Positions 17,324-26,908 of a stretch of 64,000 bases of DNA are shown piece by piece; the first letter of the stretch is position 1, and every line of letters starts with the position of its first letter. The translations under genes were made by a program, and so were the position numbers. The stretch covers positions 264,062 through 328,061 of the forward strand of contig JAIQGK010000002.1 in the NCBI GenBank assembly GCA_020072645.1, read 5' to 3'. Origin of the DNA: Terriglobia bacterium. GTDB taxonomy: Bacteria > Acidobacteriota > Terriglobia > Terriglobales > Acidobacteriaceae. The notes beneath the pieces are model-generated. The model searched no databases and was not told the origin of the DNA. It worked only from the letters and a program-made list of their open reading frames with translations.

Positions 17324-18142
17324 ATGCGACATACTTATCTTCTTATAGCAATTCTGGGCGTGTGCTTTGCAGCGGCTGGACAGGCCGCGAAACAGCAAAA
17401 GCCCAGACCGCCTGCGGCCGCCGCTACACCGGCAAAGCCCCAACAGCCATCCGATGAAGAACTGATGAAAAAGACAGCAGAGGCCACGATCGACTGGGAC
17501 AAGAAGACGACACCAGGTGCAAAGGTGGATGTGCTATTGATCAAAAAAGATCAGGTAAATGACAGACCGGTCATGCAGTATCACGTGAAGGTAACTGGCG
17601 CGCCAAAGAACAAGTTTTACACGCTCATGAGTTGGCCTATTACCCTTGCCGCGCCTGTCATCATGGTAAACGGATTGGTGATCGCGGCGGATGGAACTGT
17701 TGGCTGCCCGCCTGATTCAACCAAGAGCTGCGCTCAAAGCATGAAGGGCGCGGAACTGAAGCTCACCTATACGCCGGGGATCGGTGAAATTTACCGGCAT
17801 GCTTTGGTTTCCGAAGACCATACCACCAGGATTTTCTTTTCCATTGTCCCGGCGCCCATGGTGGAACATGACAAGGGGTGCAGCCTTGAGATCGTGCGCT
17901 TGAGCCCGCGATTTCAGTTAGCGCTGATTCGCGGCAAAGGCTTCACGCCTGGAGAGCAGATCAGCTTCCACACACAGTCTTACCAGGAAGCCCATGATTC
18001 GCAAACCAGGGTAAATCCGCAAGGAGAGTTCTGGGCAACACTCACGCCGTTTGTACAAGCCCGGACGATGGGTACAACGCAGGTGGTAGTGAAAAGCAAG
18101 AGCTGCGCCCCCACGCTCTCATTTGAATGGGGATCGGAATAA
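17324..18142 (+). CDS. exported hypothetical protein
   Basis: A 272-residue protein with a signal peptide (residues 1-22), then a Pro/Ala/Lys-rich linker (about 23-48), then a globular part rich in beta strands. Four Cys (two in VGCPPDSTKSCAQ, one in KGCSLEI, one in KSCAPTL) could form disulfides. I do not recognise the family. No neighbour suggests a role: it is divergent from the S9 peptidase gene and followed 44 nt later by ketopantoate reductase on the same strand. Confidence 0.7.
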   Translation: MRHTYLLIAILGVCFAAAGQAAKQQKPRPPAAAATPAKPQQPSDEELMKKTAEATIDWDKKTTPGAKVDVLLIKKDQVNDRPVMQYHVKVTGAPKNKFYTLMSWPITLAAPVIMVNGLVIAADGTVGCPPDSTKSCAQSMKGAELKLTYTPGIGEIYRHALVSEDHTTRIFFSIVPAPMVEHDKGCSLEIVRLSPRFQLALIRGKGFTPGEQISFHTQSYQEAHDSQTRVNPQGEFWATLTPFVQARTMGTTQVVVKSKSCAPTLSFEWGSE

Positions 18143-18186
18143 ATGGTCGAGAGGAATCTTAGCGTCTGCGGCTTAAAGGCCGAGCG

Positions 18187-19110
18187 ATGAAGTTTGCGAT
18201 TTTGGGAGCGGGCGGCGTTGGCGGATATTACGGCGGCCTGCTGGCGAAAAACGGCCATGATGTGTGCGTTCTTGCGCGATCGTCCAACCTGGCTGCGCTA
18301 CGGGAACGCGGTCTGGAAGTCCGGACGCCCGAAGGATCGTTCATTGTTCCAGTGCAGGCAAGCGATGACGTAAAAGATTTCAGCGCCGTGGACTGCGCAT
18401 TGGTGGCCGTAAAGAATTATTCGCTGGCTGAGATTGCTCCGGCTGCGGCTTTTTTAGCCGGGCAAGGCGCACTGATTGTGCCACTGCTCAATGGCGTTGA
18501 AGTGGCGGACCGGTTGGTAGCCAACGGGGTTCCGCAAGCGCAGTTGGTGGGCGGACTCACTGCCATCAGCGTTGTGCGCACCGCGCCGGGCGTTTTTGAA
18601 CGACGCAGCCCTTTCCAGCGCGTAGTGCTGGGAGAGTTGGGCCAACCACAGGCGGAACGCAAGCAGCGTATCGATGCCATCGCACGAGCTCTTCGCGACG
18701 CCGGGGTGGACGCAAGTGTTTCCCTGGACATCACCGCCGACCTATGGAGAAAGTTTGCCTTCATCGCGTCCATGGCCGCCGCTTGCGGGCTGTCACGCAC
18801 CGCCATTGGCCCGCTTCGCGCAACAAAGCTCGGCCATTTACTGACCGAGCGCGCTGTGCGTGAAGTCATTAGCATCGCCCGCGCACGCAAGGTCGCGTTG
18901 GCGGATGATGAAGCAGAACGCACGATGAAGACCATCGATGGTCTGCCGGATGCCATGAAACCAAGCCTGCTGATCGACCTTGAAGCTGGCCGTCCTACGG
19001 AAATTGAAGACCTCAGCGGCGCGGTGTCGCGGCTCGGCAAGTCATGCGGCGTGGAAACTCCGGTGCATGACACGGCCGCGGCGGCGATCGGGGTATCCGC
19101 CAAAAGATGA
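18187..19110 (+). CDS. ketopantoate reductase family (ApbA/PanE)
   Basis: A 307-residue NADPH-dependent reductase of the 2-dehydropantoate 2-reductase family. The dinucleotide-binding motif GAGGVGGYYG sits at residues 7-16, a VKNYSL segment (family Lys-Asn) near 78, the LNGV motif near 102, and the C-terminal helical domain contains SLLIDLEAGRPTEIEDLSG, typical of PanE. Family role is reduction of ketopantoate to pantoate in coenzyme A synthesis, but many paralogues use other 2-oxo acids, and no panB or panC is nearby. Confidence 0.88.
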   Translation: MKFAILGAGGVGGYYGGLLAKNGHDVCVLARSSNLAALRERGLEVRTPEGSFIVPVQASDDVKDFSAVDCALVAVKNYSLAEIAPAAAFLAGQGALIVPLLNGVEVADRLVANGVPQAQLVGGLTAISVVRTAPGVFERRSPFQRVVLGELGQPQAERKQRIDAIARALRDAGVDASVSLDITADLWRKFAFIASMAAACGLSRTAIGPLRATKLGHLLTERAVREVISIARARKVALADDEAERTMKTIDGLPDAMKPSLLIDLEAGRPTEIEDLSGAVSRLGKSCGVETPVHDTAAAAIGVSAKR

Positions 19111-19223
19111 AATGAGCTGTGTGAGCCGTCGCGCCTGCGCGGTCTCACTTTTTGCTCCTGCTGTCGTCTAAAACCTGCGGACTAAAAATTGGAAGACGCG
19201 CTCGTCATCTTTCCCGGAGGTTT

Positions 19224-20210
19224 ATGACTCGTTTCTGGCGAACCGCTCTCGTACTACTCCTGATCGTCTTCAGTAACATACTTTTTGCGGCCGAACTACC
19301 TAAACCGCTGCTTCTTGTACTGAACAAGCCCCAGGGAAAACTCTTGCTGGTTGATCCAGCAGCAAAGAAAGTCATCGGTGAGGTAACAACAGGAAATGGG
19401 CCGCATGAGGTCACGGTTTCGGCGGATGGCAAGCTCGCGTTTGTCGCCAACTATGGCGACCAGATGCCGGGTGACAGCATTTCGGTCATCGACCTGGAAG
19501 CGAAGAAAGAATTGCGGCGGGTGAATCTAGGCGCATTGCGGCGTCCGCATGGGATTGTGGAGAGCAAGGGCAAGATTTATTTCACGGTAGAGATGAACAA
19601 AGCTATCGCCAGATACGACCCCGCGGCAGACCGCGTGGACTGGCTTATGGGCACCGGCCAGGACCTGACGCACATGCTGGTGATCAACAAAGAGCAGAAC
19701 AGGATTTTCACCGCGAATATCTTTTCGGACTCGGTGGGCGTGATGGAACCCATGGGCCAGGGAGGCAATTGGCATTACACCGTGATCCCCGTGGGCAAGC
19801 GCCCGGAAGCGATTGATCTGTCTCCTGACGGCAAGGAAGTCTGGACCGCGCACTCCCAGGATGGCGGCGTAAGCGTGATTGATACGGAAACAAAAAAGGT
19901 TGTTGCTACGATTCCGGCGCTTACAAAGCATTCCAACCGGCTGAAGTTTACTCCTGATGGCAAGCTCGTGCTGATCTCTGATGCAGAGTCAAGCCAGGTG
20001 CTGGTGATGGACGTGAAAACTCGAAAGCTGGTGCAAAAGATCCAGGTAGGCGAGGCGCCGCTGGGAATCCAGATCGCTCCTGACGGCCAGCGCGCCTATG
20101 TGGCCTGCGCCCAGGCCGGACAAGTCGCAATCATCGATCTGGCTAAGCTAACGCCGATCGGCATGATTGATGTTGGGCCCGGGCCAGATGGGATGGCGTG
20201 GGTACCCTAA
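19224..20210 (+). CDS. exported YncE-like beta-propeller protein
   Basis: A 328-residue protein. ATG at 19224 is chosen since CCCGGAGG precedes it and a signal peptide follows (residues 1-23, ending LFAAE). The rest is a seven-bladed propeller of the YVTN/YncE type, with blades marked by repeated phrases such as SADGKLAFVANYG, SPDGKEVWTAHSQ, TPDGKLVLISDAE and APDGQRAYVACAQ. These are extracellular or periplasmic, and ligand is unknown. Convergent with the M28 peptidase gene through a repeat-bearing gap. Confidence 0.88.
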   Translation: MTRFWRTALVLLLIVFSNILFAAELPKPLLLVLNKPQGKLLLVDPAAKKVIGEVTTGNGPHEVTVSADGKLAFVANYGDQMPGDSISVIDLEAKKELRRVNLGALRRPHGIVESKGKIYFTVEMNKAIARYDPAADRVDWLMGTGQDLTHMLVINKEQNRIFTANIFSDSVGVMEPMGQGGNWHYTVIPVGKRPEAIDLSPDGKEVWTAHSQDGGVSVIDTETKKVVATIPALTKHSNRLKFTPDGKLVLISDAESSQVLVMDVKTRKLVQKIQVGEAPLGIQIAPDGQRAYVACAQAGQVAIIDLAKLTPIGMIDVGPGPDGMAWVP

Positions 20211-20299
20211 TAAAATTGCCGGAACTGCCAATATTGCCAAAAATCGCCGGTACATGAGGAACAGCGCTGCAACTCTCCGCGTCTCCGCGGTGAGATTTT
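20211..20299. repeat. TTGGCAAT and CGCGG repeat units between convergent genes
   Basis: On the plus strand ACTGCCAATATTGCCAAAAA and TCGCCGG are followed by ACTCTCCGCGTCTCCGCGGTGAG. The minus strand therefore reads, after the M28 stop, ACCGCGGAGACGCGGAGAG and then TTGGCAATATTGGCAG. The second unit resembles 35424-35450 (17 of 21 bases match by eye). Again it sits where two genes end. Confidence 0.55.
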
Positions 20300-22558
20300 T
20301 TAGTGCCCAGCTTTCTCCAGATCCATTGCGGCTGAGTCAATGACATCTGCGTAATCCTGTAACGCCTTTCCGACCCGGACGATTTCTTTGTCCGCTTCCT
20401 GATAGCGCTTTTCTTCGATTCCTTCACGCACTCCGGGAAGGGTCTTAGCGCCGTATCCTGTATAGAAGCCCGGTGCATAGATCAGGTGCTTGAACCACGG
20501 ACGGCGCGGCAGGCCGTCTGGGTTGGTGAGTTTGCGCTCTGCCTGAATCAATTTGGCATTAAGTTCCTGCAGTTGCTGCGAGCCGCTGGCATTGTTGAAT
20601 GTCTTCAGCGCTTTGGCGTAACGTTGCGCGCTGTGATCCAAAGCATTCTGCGCGTTATCAAGCGGGGCAAAGTTCAGGTATGGTGGGACCTCTTCCTTGG
20701 GCGGCGCGACAGTCGGCCTGCGCGGGTCGGAAACGGCGCTGTAAACGCCATCGTCTATGTCCTGGTTGCGATCGTGGATTTGCTCCTGCTTGTCCTTGAG
20801 CAGCTTCTTGAGTTCGTCATTGTATTTGTGGATGGTGTCGGCAAAATCGGCAAAGTCGTAAGGCAGCACATCGGAGTCGGCAAAGCGCAGCACCATGGTG
20901 CCAACGGTCTGGGAAAGAGCGCGCCCATAGACAAAGTCCTTATCGGAAAAATGGGTAAACCAATAGAAATCGTCGTAGATTGAGTGATAAATACCGCCGT
21001 CATCCTCGCCGCCAAAACCAACGTTGAGTGAAGCAACGCCGAGATGGTCGAGAAAGGTGGTGTAGTCACTGCCGGAACCAAGCGCGGCGATACGCAGATC
21101 GGGGCGGGTGCGCGCGTCCTTGCGATCTTCCGGGCGTCCCATGGTGAGGCGCGCTGCCTGTTCGCGCTTCCACACGGAAATGTTCTTTTCCGGATCGGTA
21201 ATGTCACGGGCCACGGTGTTGACGAATTTTTCCAGTGAGTGCGAACCTTCCACGCCAAGAAAGCCGCGGCCATTGCCATCAGTATTGATGTAAAGAGCGG
21301 CGTGTTGCTTGAGTTCGTCGCCGTGGTACTCAGCCCATTCTGTCGATCCCAGCAGCATGGGCTCCTCGCCATCCCACGCGCAATAGACGATGGTGCGTTT
21401 GGGCTTCCAGCCCTGCTTGAGCAGCGTACCCAGTGCGCGCGCCTCTTCCAGCAATGCGATCTGGCCAGAGATGGGATCTTCCGCGCCGTTCACCCAGCCG
21501 TCATGGTGGTTGCCGCGCACAATCCACTGATCAGGAGATTCCGAGCCTTGGATCTTGAAAACCACGTCATAGACCGGCTTGATGTCCCAGTTGAAAGCCA
21601 CTTTCAGGTGGACCTTAGCCGGGCCGGGGCCTACGTGATAGGTGATAGGAAGCGCGCCGCGAAAACTCTCCGGAGCTACCGGGCCTTTGATCGCCGCGAG
21701 TAGCGGCTTGGCATCACCATAAGAAATTGGCAGCGTAGGAATCTTGGTGAGCGTGGTGATGTCTTTGAGTGCCAGGCGTTTTACGTCGCCCTTGGAACCG
21801 ACGCCGGGCGTGGTGGGATCGCCGGGATAGATGGGCATGTCCATGACGCTGCCGCGCTGCACGCCATTCTCATTGCGCATGGGGCCGTCAGGAAAAACAT
21901 CGTCCTGGAAGTAGCCATCATCGCGGGGATCGGAATAAATGATGCAGCCGATTGCGCCGTGCTCCGCAGCGATCTTGGGCTTGATGCCGCGCCATGAATT
22001 GCCATATCGGGCAATCACGATTGCGCCTTTTACGGAAACGCCGAGACGGTCGAGCTCCTCGTAATCCCGCTGCAGGCCATAGTTGACGTAAACCAGCTTG
22101 CCGGTCACATCGCCGTCTATGGAGTAAGCGTTATACGTGGGCAGTTGCTCGCTCTGCTGATTTGACGTGGGGTCGCCAGCTACGGGCGGCTCCTGCAACT
22201 TGGCGGTGTAGCGCGTCGGCTCCGTCAGTTCCAGTACGCGCTCTTTAGGCGTAGGAAAAAGCACATCGAATTGTTCAATCTGCGCGTCGAGTCCCCAGGA
22301 CTTGAATTGCGAGAGGATCCATTCAGCATTCTGCTTGTCATAGGGCGAGCCCACGTGGTGGGGACGCGCACTAAGCTGCTGCATGTAGTCGCGAAGGTTT
22401 TTAGGGTCGGGGATGGCGCGAAACTTATTTTCCCAATCACGCTCTGTGTGCGACGTGGCAGAGGTGAAGCCGAAGAGAGCATCGTCATCAAAGTTAGCGG
22501 CGGAAAGAGGCAGCAGGGCGATCAGGCAGATAAGGGCGATGAACAGAACTCGGCGCAT
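20300..22558 (-). CDS. exported M28 family metallopeptidase, PSMA/transferrin-receptor-like
   Basis: A 752-residue peptidase. The start at 22558 follows AGGAGTTCCTGC and opens a signal peptide (RRVLFIALICLIALLPLSA). Domain order is like glutamate carboxypeptidase II: a PA domain (about residues 110-330), a di-zinc M28 domain (about 335-580) with HHDGWVNGAEDP, WDGEEPMLLGSTEW, INTDGNGRG and GIYHSIYDD, and a helical dimerisation domain at the C-terminus. It would cleave C-terminal residues from peptides outside the cytoplasm. The chain is slightly longer than single-domain bacterial M28 enzymes. Confidence 0.93.
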   Translation of the reverse strand: MRRVLFIALICLIALLPLSAANFDDDALFGFTSATSHTERDWENKFRAIPDPKNLRDYMQQLSARPHHVGSPYDKQNAEWILSQFKSWGLDAQIEQFDVLFPTPKERVLELTEPTRYTAKLQEPPVAGDPTSNQQSEQLPTYNAYSIDGDVTGKLVYVNYGLQRDYEELDRLGVSVKGAIVIARYGNSWRGIKPKIAAEHGAIGCIIYSDPRDDGYFQDDVFPDGPMRNENGVQRGSVMDMPIYPGDPTTPGVGSKGDVKRLALKDITTLTKIPTLPISYGDAKPLLAAIKGPVAPESFRGALPITYHVGPGPAKVHLKVAFNWDIKPVYDVVFKIQGSESPDQWIVRGNHHDGWVNGAEDPISGQIALLEEARALGTLLKQGWKPKRTIVYCAWDGEEPMLLGSTEWAEYHGDELKQHAALYINTDGNGRGFLGVEGSHSLEKFVNTVARDITDPEKNISVWKREQAARLTMGRPEDRKDARTRPDLRIAALGSGSDYTTFLDHLGVASLNVGFGGEDDGGIYHSIYDDFYWFTHFSDKDFVYGRALSQTVGTMVLRFADSDVLPYDFADFADTIHKYNDELKKLLKDKQEQIHDRNQDIDDGVYSAVSDPRRPTVAPPKEEVPPYLNFAPLDNAQNALDHSAQRYAKALKTFNNASGSQQLQELNAKLIQAERKLTNPDGLPRRPWFKHLIYAPGFYTGYGAKTLPGVREGIEEKRYQEADKEIVRVGKALQDYADVIDSAAMDLEKAGH

Positions 22559-22827
22559 GCAGGAACTCCTATGAACAAGAACGGAATTGTATATCTTCGC
22601 AGCCATGACAAAAAGAATTTACCGCAGATTACGCAGATAAAGCCCTTATTGAAGAAGGATTCGTCTTCGAGGTTAGGAGCTTATTCCGATGTCAAACCCT
22701 TGAATAACCGGCTGCCCGATGGGAAACGGGCCAGTGACCGGCGTCACGGCAGGCAGGGTTACGGTGCGTGGATCATAGAAGCAGAGGATGAATCCTTTAG
22801 CCCCGCAGCCGGGACGGGAGGAATGCG

Positions 22828-23865
22828 ATGAATCTCACAACAATCCACAAACAGCGGGCCATGATGCAACGCTCCAGCTTGATGAGCGAACGCCCGCACG
22901 AGCGCATTGGTCTCTGGTATCTTCTGATTGCGATTACGTTGTTGCTGCTCTTCTCGGAAACGGGCAGGCCACAGGAGCCAGGCAAAGCGCAGCCGCAAAC
23001 GAGCTCCACGGCCGTTGTTCCGGTCACCGTGACCGTGTCAGTAGAAACGAAGCATGGGAAGGATTTTCCCGTGATTTACCGCGAGGATGTGCGGGTCTTT
23101 CAGGGAAAGGAACGGTTGAAAGTCACGCAGTGGGTCCCAGCGGAAAAAGACGGAGCCGGGCTGGAGTTGATGGTGGTGGTGGACGACGCCTGCGATACCC
23201 ATGAGGTCGGGCAGCAGCTCAGGGACCTGCGCAAGTTCATTCTGGCGCAGCCGCCAGAAATGGCCATCGGCGTGGGCTACATGAGCAACAGCAATGTGCG
23301 CATCCTGCAAAACCCGACGAAAGACCATGCGCGCGCAGCCAAATCCGTGCGGCTGCCCATGGGCCGGACCGCCGCGTATTCCAGCCCCTACCTGGCGATT
23401 ACCGACCTGATCAAAGGCTGGCCGGACATTGGCGACCGCCGCGTTATTTTCATGGTGTCGCCGGGAATTGACGGCATGGAATCCGGCCCCACCAATCCTT
23501 ATCTGGACAGTGCCGTGGAACGCGCGCAAAGGGCCAAAGTCTCCGTCTCTTCCATTTACTGTTCCGGCGCAGTCTTCAGCAATGGCATGCTGGACTTTGG
23601 CCAGAGCAATCTTCTGAAGATGGCGGACAGGACGGGCGGCGAGGCCTATTTTCAGGGATCGCACACGCCCTTGTCTTTCACCCCATATTTGCGGAAGTTC
23701 AGCGACCGTCTGGGACACCAGTACAAGCTGACGTTCCTGGCTTTTGCCGAAGAAAAGGACACGACACAGCATATACGGATTGAAACCGAGGTCCCCGGCG
23801 TGGAGCTGGAAGGGCCAGCTCGGGTGAGAATACCGGGCGTCAAGCGGGAAGATAGCGGCGATTAG
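22828..23865 (+). CDS. exported VWFA-related protein
   Basis: A 345-residue protein starting after GGGAGGAATGCG. A hydrophobic segment near residues 28-46 follows a charged N-terminus and acts as signal or anchor. The rest matches the acidobacterial VWFA-related pattern: an N-terminal beta part (VTVTVSVETKHGKDFP...LKVTQW), then a von Willebrand A domain beginning with LMVVVDDACDTH, where the usual MIDAS DxSxS reads DDACD and is likely incomplete. These proteins are often in tandem or with outer membrane receptors, not seen here. A binding role is inferred. Confidence 0.8.
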   Translation: MNLTTIHKQRAMMQRSSLMSERPHERIGLWYLLIAITLLLLFSETGRPQEPGKAQPQTSSTAVVPVTVTVSVETKHGKDFPVIYREDVRVFQGKERLKVTQWVPAEKDGAGLELMVVVDDACDTHEVGQQLRDLRKFILAQPPEMAIGVGYMSNSNVRILQNPTKDHARAAKSVRLPMGRTAAYSSPYLAITDLIKGWPDIGDRRVIFMVSPGIDGMESGPTNPYLDSAVERAQRAKVSVSSIYCSGAVFSNGMLDFGQSNLLKMADRTGGEAYFQGSHTPLSFTPYLRKFSDRLGHQYKLTFLAFAEEKDTTQHIRIETEVPGVELEGPARVRIPGVKREDSGD

Positions 23866-23871
23866 AAACGA

Positions 23872-23912
23872 AGCCTACCACGGATTGACGCGGATTGACG
23901 CGGATCAAGATC
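23872..23912 (+). repeat. ACGCGGATTG tandem unit after VWFA gene
   Basis: Seven bases after the VWFA stop the sequence reads CCACGGATTGACGCGGATTG then ACGCGGATC: about three copies of an ACGCGGATTG unit at 10-nt spacing. It belongs to the same family as the second module of the composite repeats. Confidence 0.6.
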
Positions 23913-24103
23913 GGGTGGTCTTGACTTGCAATGAGCCGATCCGAGGCTTCGTCGGCAGAGTGTGCGGTGGGGCTGCAGCAGGAGAAGTAACGGGCGTATG
24001 CAGAAGCTCCTAAGCGGTTTCGGGGATGGCAAGGGAAACAATTCCAAATTAACAAGCGTAAGCCTTAGAAGGCCAATGATTTATTTGGACATCCATGTAC
24101 GCA

Positions 24104-25930
24104 TCAGGATGGGTCACGCCAAATCTGCCACCACCGCCGATTTTGCGAGGTATTAGATTGTGGCAAATGATCATCCTTTGTTTCTTCAGGCGTAGCGACA
24201 GACGATTCATCGTCTGACAACGGACGGCTGGACGCCAATGGTGAATACCCATTTTTCTTGAGTTGCTCGACCGCGAACTCAACAAATCTCTGCGATTGCC
24301 CTTGCTTTTCCGGTTGTTACTCCTTTCTATACTGCGACGATCCATGCATCGCTTAATGTGCGCTGAAAGAGCACCGACATCGTGCGCTGAGGGATTTTGG
24401 CCCGTCAGTGCAATAAGATCAGCTGGTTGATAGTCTGTTGCTTTTAGCTTTTGGCACACATACAACAACGCAATATGAAACTTAAACGGTCTAAATCGTT
24501 TCCGCTTCCGCAGGAGTACATCGAGGGTCTTTGAGATCTCAACACACACGAGGTACACTCGCAAGTCCCACCCCTACATTGAAAATCTTTTGATACTCCA
24601 GATCTTCCCGCATCCAACGTGTTTTCTGTTTCAAAGCTGCGGCTGGGTCTCTCCACACTAGAGCTCGGACAGCCGACCCAACATACGAAATTGAAACGAT
24701 TTTATCAGCTGGACACCTTGATTTTTGTAGTGATTTTTTCTCCTGTCGTAGTACCAGCCTTTGTCACCAAGAAAATGCTCGATATTCCTTTGAAGCGTGT
24801 CCGTAGCGCGTAACGACGCTATCTCGACGCCATTTTGATAATTCGTAGTTTGATAATTTTGTCGCGAATTTCTTCGTCTTGCATAATGATTATCTTTATC
24901 AAAATCGCGCGTTGGTCGGTATCTATGCGGCTTTCTATGAAATATTTATGAATTGTTTCGGTCGGCTGTAGACCGTTAACTCTGCACATTTTCAAGATGA
25001 AGCTCTTTGCCTGTAATCAACGCAGTTGAAGCAAGCAATGTAATACCATTATTTAGCCATCAAAAATCTGGTGCTGCTTGACGCTGCTGAAGGGTTGCCA
25101 TAATGTCGCGATTTACCTGTACATCGCCAAGATAGTCGCGCACATTGGCTTCGAACAAATAACGACGGAGGCGTTTATCGTCGTCTGTAATAAACTTAAA
25201 ATAAGAATCCAATGGGCTCAGGATTACATAGTTTGTCTTGTCCCTCGAAATGTTGTTCTCGACGAAACCCAACCTTAAGGAATAAGTACGCTCGCGCCTC
25301 GCCATCTTCAGCAATTCGGCCGCGCCTGAGAACTCAAACTTACCCGTACGTTGCTGAACATTCCGCTCACTTGTTGCTCAAGTTGTTTCGCTCGCGATGT
25401 TATGTTGGGGTTTATTCGGGTTGTATCACCACGACTGGCATAATTTACACGAATGTGAAGTGTGGGGCTTTTCGAAGCCGACCCGATGTAAGTAGATTTG
25501 AATAATTCGCGCGCCGTCTTATTATAATTGCATCAGCAAAGGGATAAGTGAGTTCGGCGCCTTCTTTGCGCAAGTCGAGGACATCCGGCAAAGAGCTAAT
25601 CAGGTTGTTAATCGGCACCTGTTTGAATTGCTCTCCGTGTTTAGCCGTGATGATTGCTAATTCAAGATGAGGGGACCTACGAATCGACCCGAATTCGGGA
25701 TCCTCTGTTACAACTTTACCATCCAGAAGCAAGTAAAACCCGTCAATGCCACCGTCATCTCCGCTGTCGGTCCAGCCGTTGTCCAAGTCCTCATAGGACA
25801 ACTCAGCATCCTTGAGTATCTGGTCAATCGTGAATAACTCGAAGTACTCCGAGGGTTCGTGCTCAGCTCCATATCAGCTGGAATTTTTAGCGATTAAGCT
25901 ATCTAAAAGAACGACGTCGTTGATTGACAT
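24104..25930 (-). pseudogene. decayed AIPR (abortive infection phage resistance) gene
   Basis: Six-frame reading on the minus strand recovers an AIPR-family protein in pieces. It starts at ATG 25930 with MSINDVVLLDSLIAKNSS, then an in-frame TGA (25876-25874), then YGAEHEPSEYFELFTIDQIL and GWTDSGDDGGIDGFYLLLDG (typical AIPR start). Frameshifts near 25525 and 25335 follow, then YLFEANVRDYLGDVQVNRDI, APDF, a second in-frame TGA (25062-25060) exactly where the family has Trp, and WLNNGITLL. After further shifts near 24980 and 24850 come VNGLQPTETIHKYF and TTNYQNGVEIASL...WYYDRRKNHYKNQG. The C-terminus is too scrambled to define; 24104 is a plausible last stop. Base composition is clearly AT-richer than the neighbours, consistent with horizontal gain and later decay. 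Confidence 0.85.
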
Positions 25931-26040
25931 CTGTCCTTGTCTACCCGCCCAATATCTTTAGCTGCCATTTAGACGATCAAGTATTGCGGTAACAATTTTA
26001 AAGCTTATCTACCGTTAGAAAAAGAACTTATCTTTGATTC

Positions 26041-26475
26041 TCAGATGCGCGAATAATCCGGACGCGAGTCCGTGATGGCTTTTTTGATGTCGGAGCGACT
26101 CAGTTTTTCATCGATCGCGCGCTGGAAGAGAGCGGGCAGTTCCGCGTCCGAGGCAAAGCGCAGCCCCACGATCTGCGAATCCGAGAGTTCTGCGATACGC
26201 GAGCGTAAAGGCTCGGGCAGGATGGCGGCCAGGCGAATACGCTCTTCCATGCGAATCACACGGTCCTGAAGGTGCGTGGCCCAGTTGCGCAAGCGCGCGG
26301 CAAGTACAAATAAGGCCAGCGAGACAAGCAGCAGCCATACACCGCCGATTCCGGGATGACCCAACAGAAGAAAGCCAACAACGAAAATGTTGATCAGCAG
26401 CACCGGCAGAACAAAAAAATGAAAAGCCGGATCGAACTTGGCATGGCTGGCATACGATTGCGGTTTATTGGACAT
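26041..26475 (-). CDS. DUF6526 family protein
   Basis: A 144-residue protein. The start at 26475 is preceded by ATAGGAGACCC. The first part contains SYASHAKFDPAFHFFVLPV, then two membrane helices (about residues 18-38 and 44-64), then a hydrophilic helical tail (RNWATHLQDRVIRMEERIR, ending KKAITDSRPDYSRI). This is the layout I recognise as DUF6526, of unknown function. It borders the decayed AIPR island and faces away from glycerol kinase. Confidence 0.8.
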   Translation of the reverse strand: MSNKPQSYASHAKFDPAFHFFVLPVLLINIFVVGFLLLGHPGIGGVWLLLVSLALFVLAARLRNWATHLQDRVIRMEERIRLAAILPEPLRSRIAELSDSQIVGLRFASDAELPALFQRAIDEKLSRSDIKKAITDSRPDYSRI

Positions 26476-26908
26476 GGGTCTCCTATAGCAATATGAAGTG
26501 TACCGGAGTAGATGGATGCGCGCGGGGAAGCGATGCAGAAAAGAGAGAGTCAATGATCCGGCTTTGTCGAGGCGAACAAATTACGATATTATAATCTGCG
26601 CAAAAATGGATCCCAGGAATGATTGTTAGAGGCGTCCGCGTTTCTAACATCCAGACGATATGGAGGTAGGAACAACCAGACCGATGGGGCAATATACCCT
26701 TTGTTTGCAATGCGGATGAACACGAATGGGGAGGCAATGGGGAGGAATTAGATAAACACTTTGTTTGCAACACCGGCTCGTGGGGACCAGTGGGGAGGAA
26801 ACGTGTAAGTCCTTTAGAAATGGGGATCGAGGGAGGGGTAGGGGTATCCTTACAAAGCGGTTCAGCCATGTCCAGCAGAGGAAAGGTCCAGCAGCGAGGG
26901 AAAGCAGC
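26476..26908. other. long intergenic region with short direct repeat
   Basis: No convincing gene. CTTTGTTTGCAA occurs at 26699-26710 and again at 26759-26770, exactly 60 nt apart, and GGGGAGGAA also occurs twice (26739 and 26794). The open frame running into glycerol kinase from 26765 has no ribosome binding site and an Arg/Gly-rich composition, so I treat it as non-coding leader. Promoters for the divergent DUF6526 and glycerol kinase genes must lie here. Confidence 0.4.

Noticed and set aside
23872..23912. CRISPR-like array of ACGCGGATTG units
   Set aside because: Units are about 10 nt, contiguous, with no spacers and no cas genes.
24049..24564. 171-codon minus-strand frame as an independent gene
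   Set aside because: Its N-terminal half continues the joined AIPR translation and its other part is frame-scrambled; treated as part of the pseudogene.
25060..25314. TGA recoding (selenocysteine or Trp) in the AIPR remnant
   Set aside because: Several frameshifts in the same gene make decay the simpler reading; no SECIS-like hairpin was noted. Kept as a low-weight finding.
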